From Histomonas meleagridis (lineage: Eukaryota > Parabasalia > Tritrichomonadida > Dientamoebidae), in NCBI GenBank assembly GCA_020186115.1, contig WSYJ01000005.1, positions 248,001 through 312,000 of the forward strand: 64,000 bases of DNA, read 5' to 3'. Both the position numbers and the translations under genes were made by a program. The first letter of the stretch is position 1. The number at the start of each line of letters is the position of its first letter. Below the pieces are notes generated by a model. It was given only the letters and a program-made list of their open reading frames with translations, ran no database searches and had not been told where the DNA came from. Of the stretch, positions 21,593 through 33,244 are shown one piece after another.

Positions 21593-21820
21593 TATCGGGA
21601 AAGTTAGTATTTAAATAATATTTTATCATTAACCGTGGTACGATGGGGGGCTTGCGTAAACGGTCGCTAGACATTAATTGTCACACATAATTAAAAATTA
21701 TATTAATGCCTATTTGATGTTTAGATATATTTTAATTTGAGTTCATCTTCAATTTGTGAATTATCATATTTAGATATTTATTCCCTAGCTTCTTGTGAAG
21801 TTAATTTTATTTTTATTTAT
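21593..21820. other. Intergenic/mobile-element flank
   Basis: AT-rich DNA with a short GC-richer segment (21632-21680) of unknown origin; nothing recognised. Confidence 0.4.
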
Positions 21821-22560
21821 CATATATAAACCTTTGTGAGTCCATTACATATTATATTCATCCACAAGTTATCGGTCTTTGCATATTTATAAGTTCTCCA
21901 AAAACGTTCGATCTGAACATTTTCTTCAGGGTTAGACGGATGGATACAAATCTGTCTAACATCATATTGTTTTAATCGAGAATAAATGCATTGCCAACGA
22001 ATTCTCCACCACTATCGATGACTATTGTGTGAGGTACATGATTTGTTCCTGCTATAACAATATCAAGAGCGACCATATCATCTGTTTTATCATCGAGAAC
22101 TTCGGAATATAAAATTTTTCGGTATCTGTCATCGATAAAATCGATTAAATATTTCTGATGCTCCTTTTTTTTTTTAATATAAAAAGAAAATATAATGCAG
22201 ATCTGTATGCCAAATTTGATTTACACGAGGAAACAAACCTTGAATCATGAACATTATCTGATTAATATTTTTTCTCGAATAAAAAAGTCCTTCCTCTTCA
22301 TATATACCTTTTACTGAATTTTGCCTAGTAGTGAAACCATTTTTCAAAAGTACGTCTATCATCCTTTGATAACCAACTTGAAACTTTCTTGTCTGAATGT
22401 GTGATTCAGAATCATGTCAACCATTTTCTGATCAACATTTTTTGGATTTCTTTTTTTCCTATATTTTGGATATTCAATATCCAATTTTTGAGGAACTTTT
22501 GTAGAATTAGAACACTTAAAACTAAAACAAATGTCCTTACATGATATAAATCCTACCTAC
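21820..22560 (-). pseudogene. rve-family integrase, decayed
   Basis: Minus-strand reading in several frames gives integrase-core landmarks in order: IWHTDLHYI (first Asp), FIDDRYRKI, a KTDDMVALDIVI segment, IVIDSGGEF (second Asp), and HPSNPEENVQIERFW with the catalytic Glu context. This is the retroviral-type (rve) integrase fold used by Polintons and several eukaryotic DNA elements. Frameshifts and stops separate the pieces. No element ends were found. An N-terminal basic part is visible near 22420-22500. Confidence 0.65.
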
Positions 22561-23003
22561 TGTTAAGTTTTCGACTCAATGATGATTATTTTGAAAAAAG
22601 TTCGAGCTGATTACCAAAATCTTATTATACATTTTTGTGTACAATAACATATTTTTCATTATTCATTAATTACGACGAATTCTGTAGACATTCAACAAGC
22701 TGCTCATCTTCAATTTCATTTTCATTTATATTTGCTTCCCTGCAAAATTAGAAGTATGATCGAAATTGATGTTTTTGATATAACTTGCAATTATTTTATT
22801 TACCATTTCAAATGAAAATAACTTATAAACTTTCAATTTTTCTTTTTAATTCTTCATTATTCGTTATCTTTGAAAAGCCTCTTGAGTTTTCCAAATTGTA
22901 CATGTTTTTATTAATGCTTCAATTAAATAATATACAAGTATCCACCTCCGAGTCCCAGAATCAGTAGTTTAAACGTATAGTTTCCCATTTTCCATCTATG
23001 GTT
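22561..23003. other. Intergenic, no gene recognised
   Basis: Decayed AT-rich DNA between two transposon relics; short frames have no recognisable domains. Confidence 0.4.
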
Positions 23004-23640
23004 TTATTTTTTCGATTTCTTTTGTGATTTCCCATTTATGTGAACTAGTAATACATCAAAAGGCTGAAGCACATGTGTACTGTGACCTAGTAATGTCAGT
23101 ATATCAATGTCCAATGAAAATAGATGTAGTATTGCATCAGGGAATTTGCGAGATCTGTGGCCATCAACAATAAGCAAAATCCTTTGGTCACATAATGGTG
23201 GTGGTAGTGTTTTTCGCCAATTAAACAAATCTACTTCCACATTTATTGCATATTAAAATAGGTTTTCTTATTATCCAACCTGTGCGCGTACTATAAAAAC
23301 TAGCTTTAGAACAGAAGCAAAGTAAATCTTTGGGAAGTTTCTTCTTGTTTTGAAGGATTAAACGAGGCTTCGAAAATGGAAAATATGTGCCAATTGTAAC
23401 ACAGGCTGTGATATGTTGATCTTTCCCTGGTTTGGAACGAATACCAGAAGAATCTTTTGTCAATACTTGGATGATGTAGTAATTGTGATTTCATCCTTGT
23501 CAAACAACATTCTACGATCATAACTATCGATGACACTACGATATGGTGAGATCCAGTTTTCGACCCTTGCACTTGTGCATTGTATTCATCGAATTTCTTC
23601 GAGATTCTCGCGCTTAACCATATTAATATTGTGAAATGTA
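23004..23640 (-). pseudogene. Second pogo-type DDE transposase relic
   Basis: Minus-strand fragments in three frames read ITACVTIGTY, then a stretch ending in TGWI, then ILLIVDGHRSRK and STHVLQPFDVLLV. These match in order the conserved blocks of the transposase at 19208-20998 (IIACITISASG, TGWTNKK, LLVDGHKSR, HLLQPFDV) but with many differences, so this is a different and older pogo lineage. The first catalytic block was not found. Confidence 0.65.
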
Positions 23641-24240
23641 ATTATAACTTGCTCCCAATTTTTTTAGATTGACTATTTGTCATTACTCTTCGGACATCCA
23701 TAAATAAGTTATACATATAACTTGCATAGGTACTGTCCTACAACCGTGGGAAGTTTGAATGGGTAGTATTCAAAAAGTTATGACTCCATTCAATCAAAAT
23801 GGAGAATTTGAATTGAGTGTAAATTGCATTCAAAGATTGGGTTTCAATTTGTTTTCTGAAGAATTGATATCATTCAATTCCATTATGAATAATTTACAAT
23901 TTTCGCCATGTTTTTTAAACAAAAATAAAATTTGGCAAAGATGCTGAAACAGATATTATTAAATAGCGAGTTATCGACATTGCATACATTATAGTACCGT
24001 CGTGTCGGGTGAAAACGTCGCTTTTGACGCGAAAACGCGTAATAGCAACGACGATTATTTTCAATTGAATCGTAAACGTATATGAAGATTTTCTGTATAT
24101 TTCTCCATTTTCTGATTAACATTTTTTCGAATAAGTATGTTTTTAAAAATCACTGATTTTTTTCTGATAATTTGAGACGAGTTTGGACAAAAAATTCATG
24201 AAATTGCATCGAATTATTTATTTCAAAATTTGATTAAAAA
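23641..24240. other. Intergenic, no gene recognised
   Basis: No supported frame. A GC-richer patch around 23995-24055 contains repeated GAAAACGC-like motifs of unknown meaning. Confidence 0.4.
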
Positions 24241-24253
24241 GTGAAAAAATTTA

Positions 24254-24306
24254 CAGTGCCGGCCACAAAAATTCGACCATTGGAAGCTAAAAATTGTCCA
24301 CTTTTA
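24254..24306 (+). mobile_element. Tc1-type terminal inverted repeat fragment
   Basis: Begins CAGTGCCGGCCACAAAAATT directly after a TA dinucleotide (24252-24253), matching the TA-target rule of Tc1/mariner. It is nearly identical over about 50 bp to 12923-12976. No inverted partner or transposase of this type was seen within the following kilobase. Confidence 0.6.
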
Positions 24307-24807
24307 ACCGTCAAAGACAAAACATATGTCAAATTACTCCAACAAAAATTAAGTGCCAAAAAATTAAAACAGTTGATTCATTATATATATTTTTTGATAT
24401 ATAGTACGTCAAATTTTTTTGAATGTGTTGTTTTTATTTACGGTTTTTCCACGTAAGAATTGAATACTCATTCAATAATTCAATACAACTCAATTTTATT
24501 GAAAAATATCAACATCTCTTCCCATGAATATAAGATATTTTAATCCAAAAGAACATTATAGATATATATTCTTGAATGTGTAGATTCGATTAATGCTAAT
24601 GGAATTTTAAAATAAAAATATTTTCTCAAATTAATCTTATTTCATTTTGGAATTAATTTTTTGGAGATTTAACATTAAATTATTTTATTACTTTATATAA
24701 GCTATATTATATATTAATTTTATCGATAATCATCAAGTTTGATTTTCAAAGTTAAAAAAAAATTAAAAAAATTGGAATTTTTATCGGTTAGATCGGCGTG
24801 CATTCAA
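24307..24807. other. Intergenic, no gene recognised
   Basis: AT-rich DNA without a supported frame. Confidence 0.4.
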
Positions 24808-26222
24808 AAAAGTACGTATTTGAATAGTTCATTACGAAAAGCGCGTATAAAAGTGTGTATGCATTCCACAGTCCCGGTAAGATCATATTACTAGTTACCT
24901 ATTATCCAAATTGTTTATTAGTTATTCACAAAAATATATCATTTTTTTTAATTGATGACAGAAGCTGTTACTGTTCCTGAATTAAGTCGATGTCTCTACG
25001 TTTTTGGTCTCGAAAATGGACTTAAAGTCCATAGCAAATGCCTAAGTTCTGAATCGCAAAAGTTAGTGCATCTTCAATTGAAGATAATCGCGCTCAAATT
25101 GATCCAAATGAAGTGGAAAGATATATTCAAGAGATTGAAGCACTTATTGCTAATCCATCAATTCCTTAGCTTCTAATGAATTTTGATGAGACTGGTTTCA
25201 GTAAAAGACCAGAAAAAGGCAAAAGAAAAAATGTATTTATTTGTAAAGTTTGCAATACTTATCCATATTGAAGAGAAAATACTGATTTGCATCATATTTC
25301 ATTCGTTACAGCTATTACAGCTGCTTGTACATCATTGACACCATTATGTCTTTGAACAAATAATACGTTTGATGAAGATATTCATAATACTTTCTTTTTT
25401 AGATGGGGTTCTTATTTTCTTACAAGAAAAGGTTATATGACACAACAATCAATGGTATATTGGGTTAGAAATATTCTAGCACCATATGTGCGCATGATAC
25501 GATGAACCACAAATGGTCCAAAACATTGTGTTATTATATGTGATGGTTGTTCAACACATTTTGGAGAAGATGTGCAAAAAGAATTTGAAGAAATTGGCGA
25601 CAATTATTTTAATTAAAATAATATTTATACCACCACATTCCAGCCATATCACACAAATGCTTGATGCTGCATTATTTGCAGTATTAAAAAAAATATTCTG
25701 CTACACTAAAAGAACAAAAATTAATTTCAAAATTCACTCAAAAATTAATCAAAATCAAAAAATCATATCAATCAGCGGTTAATGAAAAAATCATACGATC
25801 TTCATGGGAAGCAACAGGGTTCAACTTAATGGTGCATAATGGAATTGTGATTGGCTATAATTTTAGCGATGCTTTCAAAAAGTGGGAATACCTATCAATT
25901 ATGCGTGATTTTTTGAATACCATTGAAAAATTTCCATTCCAATTATTTTTGTGAGAAAATATTCCTTTTCAAATCTGATAAATATGTTACACATTTTTTG
26001 TCATGAAATTTTCTGAAGATTCATATATTGTCACTCAATGGGATATTACATTCATCCTTTCCCATTATTTCTAAAATTTTTTAAAATACCATTAAAAATT
26101 AGCTCAATATATTAAAGATATTTCAATTTAGAAATAAACTTTTTCACACATACAAGAGGCATCCATTCAACTTAAAAATAAATAAAAATAACGATTTTTA
26201 CGGAATGAATAATTCAAAATAC
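24808..26222 (+). mobile_element. Third pogo-like transposon relic
   Basis: Scattered plus-strand fragments keep all three catalytic contexts of a DDE transposase in the right order: NFDETGF (about 25180), VIICDGCSTH (about 25530) and HITQMLDAALFAVLKK (about 25650). Many stops and frameshifts separate them. Degenerate inverted sequences near the ends (24818-24841 TATTTGAATAGTTCATTACG and 26195-26222 on the opposite strand) may be its TIRs, although they match imperfectly. The catalytic layout differs from the other two pogo relics here. Confidence 0.55.
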
Positions 26223-26250
26223 AATGTTTTATCTCAACTAAAAATATCTT

Positions 26251-27415
26251 TCAACCTTTTTTATAGATTTTTATTCCCAATATATATAATCTTTCCATTA
26301 TCCACATAGCTTCTTTATCTTTTACATTTCTTCTCTTTACATAAATTATAATGACAGTTACTACAACAGCAACCACCACAACACCAATAACAACGCCAAT
26401 AATTAACCATTTTCCATAATTATTTTTATCTTTCTCCATTCCTTCAATCTCAATTCAATTATCAGTTTCGATTATTTTAACATCTCCATTCTTTATTTTT
26501 ATATTGATATGATTAAACATTATTTTCTTTTCTGTTTCAACAATCAATAATCTTTTATTTATTTCAAGTGAATCGTTGATTAAAACACTTAAATTTATTC
26601 TTGAATCTTCTTTTAAATAACCAGTGATTTTAATTGACTTATATGAATTGATCGAATTAATCGAAATATGTAGTTGTGTTTCACCATCATTTAATGAATT
26701 TAAACTTACATTTTTTTCTTCATAATAATGAATGACAGCAATACCAATTCCATTTATTATAATTAAACTTAATCCAGTAAGTTCTTGATTATTTATAATC
26801 ATTTTCTCAGGAATATCAATGAAACCACTTCCATTAATTCGCATTATATCAGAAAAAATCTCTCCAATTGTTGAATGATCGAAATCAAATCCAATATTTA
26901 TAATTTCGTTCGAATCAAAGTTGATATTTGGAATTTTAACACGAGATATATGATGATTAGCTTTGAAAGTAATGAAACTATTCGGAGTTATTTCAAATGA
27001 TATTTCTTGTGTATAAACAATCAACAAATGCTTTCCTTCTAATTCAATTTGACTTGAATTACAAACAAATTCAACAATTGAATCATAAGCTTCATCATTT
27101 AGGATTGTGATCTTTCGATTAAGATTAGATGAATATATATCAATTCGCATATATCCTATATTTATAAACCTTGATATTGAATCTAAAATAATATCTATAT
27201 TATCAATCGTAACAATTGCAGATTTATCATCATCAACATTTAATGTATAAAATGGATAATTAATTAAATATTCATAAAATTTGAATATGGATTTGAATGA
27301 TTGATCAATATTTTGATAAGTTGTTCTATCAACAACTAAGCTTCCTCCATTTTCAACTCGAAAAGTTCCATTTATTTGACTTTCTTTTAATATTTCAAGT
27401 TTCCCAATAGTGGGT
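26251..27415 (-). pseudogene. Surface membrane protein, 5'-truncated, with in-frame TGA
   Basis: One minus-strand frame runs from about 27415 to 26251 and is interrupted only by a TGA at 26455-26457. The long extracellular part is rich in beta-forming residues and Asn/Ile/Ser. The C-terminus has one membrane segment (WLIIGVVIGVVVVAVVVTVIIIY cut here to its core VVVVAVVVTVIIIY) followed by a short basic tail KRRNVKDKE, as in many trichomonad surface proteins. No Met start exists before the left frame edge at a TAGTATAT microsatellite (about 27411-27440), so the 5' part is lost. The TGA falls just before the membrane anchor. Confidence 0.6.
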
Positions 27416-27440
27416 TAGTATATTAGTATATTAGTATATT
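27411..27440. repeat. Short TAGTATAT-type tandem repeat
   Basis: Three copies of TTAGTATA in a row lie exactly where the surface-protein frame is truncated. Confidence 0.6.
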
Positions 27441-27589
27441 GTTTATACGAAATTATATATAAATTAATTGATTTATGTTAATTATAATCATTACTTACTA
27501 CTAACTCGAACTAATAAATAAATGTTCCTTTTATGCATTATAATTATTTAATATTTTACATATTATGCGTTTAATATTTATATTCTATT

Positions 27590-28543
27590 ATGAATTACAA
27601 TCAGCCTCAGCAATCTTCATTTCCATTTATCGACAGTACTCTTGCTTATTATCGGCTTTTTACTAACGAAGACGCAGCAATTCAATTAGCAATACAAAAT
27701 GGTGTTATTTACAATCAAATGACGTGTGAAGAATGCAAAATCAATATGCAGATTTACAGAGATCTATCAAAAGGATTTGGGTATAAATGGATATGCCCAC
27801 AATGTCATGAAACCAAAAGCATTTTATATGGAAGTATTTTTTATTCAGCAAAAATTCCTCTTTCAAAAATTTTTCATTTATTATATTGTTGGGCATATAA
27901 ATATTCATGCAAAGATACTGCAAGAGAAGTAGTAGTTAGCAGAAACACTGTAACATATTATTTTACATTATTTCGAAATGCATGTGATGCATATGTTTTA
28001 TCTTTAGAAGGTCTTATTGCCGGTGGTCCAGGTAAAACTGTTCAAATAGATGAAACTTTAATGTGTCGAAGAAAGTATAATGTTGGACGGGGGTTAAAGC
28101 AAGTATGAATCTTTGGGGGAATTTGTGTTGAAGATAGACAATTCTTATGTCTTGATGTGCCAGATCGAACAAGAGAAACATTAGAAGAAGAGATTCGTAA
28201 TCATATATTACCTGAAACAAAAATAATTTCTGATTGCTGGAAAGCATATGATTTTCTTGATGATGACAATGATTACGAGCATGAAACTGTGAATCATTCA
28301 TGTAATTTTGTTGATCCTGAAACTAAAGCGCACAAACAAATGATAGAAAGACTTTGGAAGAAACTTAAAAAAATCAATAAAAGGTATGAAGGAATCCCAG
28401 AAAACAAAGTCAATGAACATATATCAGAATTTATGTGGAGATGGAATGTTATTCATAATCAAAATCAAATGTTTCGGGCAGCAGTTCAATTAATTGCAGA
28501 CACAAAGTTTACAAAAGTGATTGATTGCAATGAAGAAAAATAA
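27590..28543 (+). pseudogene. Merlin / ISXO2-type transposase with one in-frame TGA
   Basis: The frame 27590-28543 is continuous apart from TGA at 28106-28108. It has the family's N-terminal zinc ribbon (CEECK...ICPQCH), a helix-turn-helix region (CKDTAREVVVSRNTV) and an ISXO2 catalytic core: VQIDETLMCRRKYN (first Asp), then IISDCWKAYDFL (second Asp), then AHKQMIERLWKKLKK with the third acidic residue. Family members usually carry Trp-Val/Ile-Phe-Gly-Gly after the first catalytic block; here the stop replaces that Trp (V-stop-I-F-G-G). This looks like a recent TGG to TGA nonsense mutation. No TIRs were identified. Confidence 0.82.
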
Positions 28544-28546
28544 GAA

Positions 28547-29990
28547 GAATTGGAATAAGTAAAAATCCATTTCTTTGATTGCCATAATTGATTTTTTATT
28601 TTTCGAAAATAGGTAAGATATAAAAATAGTGTTTTATTTAAATTTTTTGTTGTACATTTCGAAATTTTGGATATTTAATTTTTCAATTATCTCTACATTT
28701 TCTCTTTATTTGATAACATATCTTGCGAATTTGTTTAAATTTTGTAATATTTAAATTTTTCGTTGAAAATTTCGAAATTTTGAAAATCTAATCTTACAAA
28801 AAAATTGTTATGAATCAATCCTATAACATTATAAATCTTCGTATTATATATGCATTTTAGTTTCATTAATTTTATACATTAATTTGATGTGAAGAAAATA
28901 ATATCAATTATTAAAAATCAAAAAAATTCATAAATATAAATGATTAATAAACTTGATATGGGTTGGAACCTTTAATATAATATTATTAAAATAATTAAAA
29001 ATGAAATTATTTCAGAATAATGCAAATTGAATAAATATTATATTTTCTAATATTAGCCACATTTCTCGGATTTATAGATGAAGGTAAACATCTATATCAG
29101 AAATATCTTTGAATCAAATATCTTAGAATCTTGTCAAATAATTGAAAAATTTTCCGAAAAATGATGTTAATTTAATTATTGAATAATAATTCATTATTCA
29201 TACAGAAAATTCCGCGTTAAAAGCTTCTAATTCCAAACCTCATTACATTCAAAAAGTGATAATTCAAAAAATGAAAATTTTTTTGTTGAAGTATTTTAAA
29301 TTATAATATTATTAATCTTTCGGATGCAAAGAATAGTGAAAAGCGATATATAATTTAGAGTGAATGTTAGAATAATTATCGAAACATATATTAAAACTAG
29401 CACAGATATGTGACATTTATGTTTCCGAAAAATTAAAACAATTTTATTCAGAAAAAAAAAATCTTATTCAAATTTACCCAAAAACACTGAAATTTCACAT
29501 ATTATCAGATGGAAGTAATAGATATTCTTCATAAGAAATTAATATTCATAAACGATTCCCTGAAGTTGAGTTAGATATTAAAACATATGTTACTAATCCT
29601 AGTAAAGAAAAATATTTAATTACTATTGCATCTATTAAATATCTATAAGTTAAAAATTCATTTTTACTTAAAATTGAAGATAATCAAGAATAACGTAAAA
29701 AGGAAGAAATTTATATTATCCAAAACTTAAGAAACTTCCGATTATAGTTATTGAAAATGGAGAAACATGAAAACGATTTTCGATCAAATAAATTTAATTC
29801 AATTCAAGCACAATTATTTTATTGAACATATCATAATAAAGATATTATTATGTTTGTCGAATAAAACGGGGCATATTATTGTTAGAGAAATAGCTATTTG
29901 TAAAGAATTAGGAAGTGATATAACAAAAATTATATATATTTTATCATTTGAAAAAATGTATTGTCATATTCATACGAATTAGTATCTTTT
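28547..29990. other. Long AT-rich intergenic stretch
   Basis: No convincing gene. Two related T-rich segments around 28630 and 28745 (AATTTTT(T/C)GTTG..CATTTCGAAATTTTG) look like a short local duplication. One short frame at 29767-29982 is not supported by any domain. Confidence 0.45.
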
Positions 29991-30530
29991 TCTAATATGT
30001 AACCAATAACTTCGGATGTTAAACAGTTATGTTTGTGACATTGTTCTTGATTTGCATTGAATAGGTGAGAATCATTTTGTTGATGGTGGTTACTAACCAA
30101 ATTGCAATTTTGAAATTTACAACAATAAATATATGGTTGTGGAAACCAGTCAAATTAAGTTCAATATTATCAGAATCTGAAAAATGATTAGAATTTTATT
30201 CATTTAGAGTATCGATGTAACTTTTTAATTCGTCAATATCGGTGATTTCTTTGAGTTTGTTTATGATTCCATTTAAGGGTTCATCATTGGCATCGATTGG
30301 CTGAATGTTAGCATTTAAATGAACTAAAGTATCATCGTCATCGTTTTTGTTTTCGTTTTCTGAATTGATAAGGAATTTGTCGGATAATCAATTAAGTTTT
30401 TCGTTTTGTGTATGAATCTCGCTGTTTTCGTTTTCCTCGAAAGAAAATTCAGAAAAATCATTGGAATATTCATAATTTAGAAGATCAGGGTCAGGAATGT
30501 CAGGTTTTTTCAGAAAAAGTCATTTATATA
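29990..30530 (-). pseudogene. Decayed acidic protein, copy B of a tandem duplication
   Basis: The minus strand encodes acidic stretches (PDPDLLNYEYSNDFSEFSFE, then NENKNDDDD) and INKLKEITDIDELKSYIDTL, followed by decayed sequence. It aligns along its length with 31143-31720, offset by about 1.15-1.2 kb. Stops and frameshifts are present in both copies. The family is not recognised. Confidence 0.45.
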
Positions 30531-30660
30531 GTTGCCCTGTACAGAAATTATAATAATTCATTCAATTTCTGAGTAAAACATTCAAAAAGTGTAAATTGAA
30601 CAGATTTTCATCCACGTTGAGAGATATTTGGATAGTTTGTTTGGACAATTATCATTCAAA

Positions 30661-31142
30661 TCATTTTTGAGATTTTTTGTACATCGGCTGTACGGAAATT
30701 TGACAAAAATCATACAATTTCTGAGTAATATACCTTAATGTAATATACCAATCGAACAACTTGATAAACATTTCTTGAATATTATTTGGTCTAGAACCTC
30801 TAACTGTTTGTCTTAAATTGATATGAGTTTGGGAATTATGAAGTCTCATAGCTTGGACTGAACTAACTATTGTTCCACATATTGTACATTCAAAACAATC
30901 TATAGGTCTTAATAACTACATAAATTGTAGGTAATGTAATATTTTCTCTAACATAACTCATAATTAGATCCCAAAAAGGACCTGCATCTTTCCGCCATTT
31001 GAGGTAGGTTTTATGCTGCTTTTTATAGTGATCATATGCTGATCCTGTTTTGGTTGTAACATAATTACAGTTATTTATTGAACAAATATTTATTTGTTCT
31101 AATTTGCTATAAGTATTATTTGTATGATCATATTTGTACCAC
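30661..31142 (-). pseudogene. Zinc-finger-like fragment belonging to the duplicated decayed gene
   Basis: The minus strand reads CSINNCNYVTTKTG then HYKKQH, a possible C2H2 finger, followed by WRKDAGPFWDLIMSYVREN. It lies between the two acidic copies and probably continues copy A (31143-31990). Stops interrupt it, so it is a relic. Confidence 0.35.
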
Positions 31143-31990
31143 TCAGTATCTTTTTCTAATAAATATTAAATGATTTTTGATGTTAGAAATTGTGTTTTTG
31201 ATATTGTTCTTGATGAGTATTGAATAAATGTGAATCAATTTGTTGTAATGGTTGATACCATAATTGCAGCTATGATATTTACAACAATAAATATAAGGTT
31301 GTGGGAACCAGTTCCTCAAAATCATAAGTCGAATTAAATTAAGTTCCATTATATCAAAATCTGAATATTTGTCAAAAACTGATTAATTAAGCGTATCAAT
31401 GTATTCTTTGAGTTGTTTTATATCAGTGATTGTTTTGAGCTTGTTAATAACTTTATTTGAGATATCTTCTGTTCATTGACTTCATCGACTGTCTGAATGT
31501 TAACATCAAATTGAATTGGATTTTCATCGTCATCGTCTTCTGGATTTCCAAGAAAATTATCTGTAAATTCTAAAGGTTAATCGTTTTGTGGCTGAATCTC
31601 GCTGCTATCCGTCTTATCGAAAAAAAATTTAGAGGAATCATCGGAATAGTCAGAATTTATAAAATCAGGTTCAGGAATTTCCGGTTTTCTAAGAAAAAGT
31701 CTTTTGAATAGTCTCACATTTGGAAGGTTTTTGAGATGGTCAAAAGCGATTTTATCAGCGGCGTAGATGATATCTTCTTACAAAACTTGGCCCCGAAGTT
31801 TTGGAGATATCGAAGCTCCAAAGGGTGTAGAATGTGCGAGAAGAGTCAACTGGGGTAGATAAAGTCAAAAGATCTTCTGAATCATTAGATGATAAGCGAT
31901 CTCGTGGGTTTAAAATTCGTAACCCTCCTGACTGAGGACTTCTGTTTCCTTCCTGCGAGTAAGTAGCTGCATTTTCAGGGGAAAAAACAA
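31143..31990 (-). pseudogene. Decayed acidic protein, copy A of a tandem duplication
   Basis: Minus-strand order: NAATYSQEGNRSPQSGG and RLSSNDSEDLLTLS (Ser/Asp-rich), KPEIPEPDFINSDYSDD, then the leucine-rich helical segment that matches copy B. At least two frameshifts are present. It is unrecognised; the composition suggests a disordered regulatory protein. Confidence 0.45.
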
Positions 31991-32005
31991 AAAATGATCC
32001 ATTTT

Positions 32006-32077
32006 GCTTTGGATGGGGCTCGAACCCACGACCTCAGGATTATGAGACCTGCGCTCTGCCGATTGAGCTACCAAAGC
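32006..32077 (-). tRNA. tRNA-Met (elongator), anticodon CAT
   Basis: The 72-nt minus-strand sequence folds as a complete cloverleaf: acceptor GCTTTGG/CCAAAGC, D arm GCTC...GAGC, anticodon loop CTCATAA, variable loop AGGTC, and T arm GTGGG-TTCGAGC-CCCAT. There is no intron and no encoded CCA. The anticodon stem has the T31-T39 pair seen in eukaryotic elongator Met tRNAs. Internal A and B boxes (TAGCTCAATCGG, GGTTCGAGCCC) supply the Pol III promoter. A run of T follows about 22-30 nt beyond the 3' end in the plus-strand A-run near 31984-31996. Confidence 0.96.
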
Positions 32078-32245
32078 TTACATTTCTAAAAAATGTGATA
32101 TAAATATCTGTATATTTTTAGTCATTTTATTTGTTGAACTTTTCCATATGTTAATATTAAAGATCTATATATATTTTTTGTTTTTGTATCAAATTGATTC
32201 ATTTTCAAAATTTAAAAGAAGAAATAAGGATTATATATTAACAAT

Positions 32246-33244
32246 TTACTTAAAGCGTTTTTGAGTAATTGATTCTTCTTGTTGATTCTCCTCTTCCCAT
32301 AGTCTATTATGCATTTGTATTATTTTTTCAAGTGAAAGTGAACTTTGATCTTCAAAATTATTATATGTTAAAATTGGTGTTTGAATTTGTTGACTGCCAA
32401 TACTTTTTCTCTTTGGTGATTCACACTCTGATGTATTTGGTGACAGTAATTTTATTTTTTTCTTGGGTATTATAGGTGAATACTTTTCAGTTTCAGAAGT
32501 TTCTGATAATTCAATTTTGCCTTTTTGTTTTAGTTTTTGCTCTAATATCTGTAGGAAAGACTTTGGCGGAATGTAATTGTATGAATCTGTTAAGAGAAAT
32601 GTTGAATTTCGATAAACATTTTGAAGATTTTCTAAATCTTTTTTAGTTCTTTTAATTTCAAGCTTCTGTTGTTCAATAGTATTATTTTGATTACTTATTT
32701 CAATTTCATATGATTTTTGTAAAGAAAGTAATTGAGAATTAATATTTATGTTTTCATTTTCAAAATTTCGTTGTTGCGCTTTTGTTCTTACATTTTCTCC
32801 TTCAAGGGCTTGGTTTCGAAGTGTAAGGCTTTTAATTTCTTCTTCTTTTTGAGATAATTGTATTTGATATTGTTGTATAATTTCTTTCATATGTTTTAAC
32901 TCTTCTTTACTTTTTTCATTTTCTTTTTGGAGTTGCTCAATTGTAGAATTTAACGCGTTTTCTTTTTCCGAAAATATTTGTTTTTGCCTCTGAATTAATT
33001 GGGTTTGTTGCTTGACTTTATTCTTGTATAACATGGTTCGTGAAATCTTGGTTGAAAGCGCTGTGTTGGTGGTTTGTAATTCAACAATTCGAGATAATAA
33101 TTCTTCATATTGTTGGTTTGCAGCTGATGCATCTTTCTGTAATTCAATGATTCTTTTACCTTTGGAATGTAACTCGTTTTCAAGGAATAAAATTCTTTCT
33201 TTTAAAGAACTTTCATTTGAGATGCTTTCTTTCATTGCCGCCAA
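32246..33244 (-). CDS. Coiled-coil protein
   Basis: The 332-residue protein is predicted to be coiled coil over about residues 8-210, with dense Glu/Gln/Lys heptads (LKERILFLENEL, QQYEELLSRIVELQ, KEEEIKSLTLRNQALEGE). A Ser/Pro/Lys-rich C-terminal tail follows (IPKKKIKLLSPN, SECESPKRKS), which could hold nuclear-localisation and phosphorylation sites. Two downstream TAAs and the TAAA near the stop fit the polyadenylation pattern. It has no specific family; a scaffold or cytoskeletal/nuclear role is only a guess. Confidence 0.8.
   Translation of the reverse strand: MAAMKESISNESSLKERILFLENELHSKGKRIIELQKDASAANQQYEELLSRIVELQTTNTALSTKISRTMLYKNKVKQQTQLIQRQKQIFSEKENALNSTIEQLQKENEKSKEELKHMKEIIQQYQIQLSQKEEEIKSLTLRNQALEGENVRTKAQQRNFENENININSQLLSLQKSYEIEISNQNNTIEQQKLEIKRTKKDLENLQNVYRNSTFLLTDSYNYIPPKSFLQILEQKLKQKGKIELSETSETEKYSPIIPKKKIKLLSPNTSECESPKRKSIGSQQIQTPILTYNNFEDQSSLSLEKIIQMHNRLWEEENQQEESITQKRFK

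Noticed and set aside
28106-28108. UGA read as Trp in this genome
   Set aside because: The Rab11-like and Trm1 genes end with TGA, and other relics carry TAA and TAG stops as well. A nonsense mutation explains the Merlin case.
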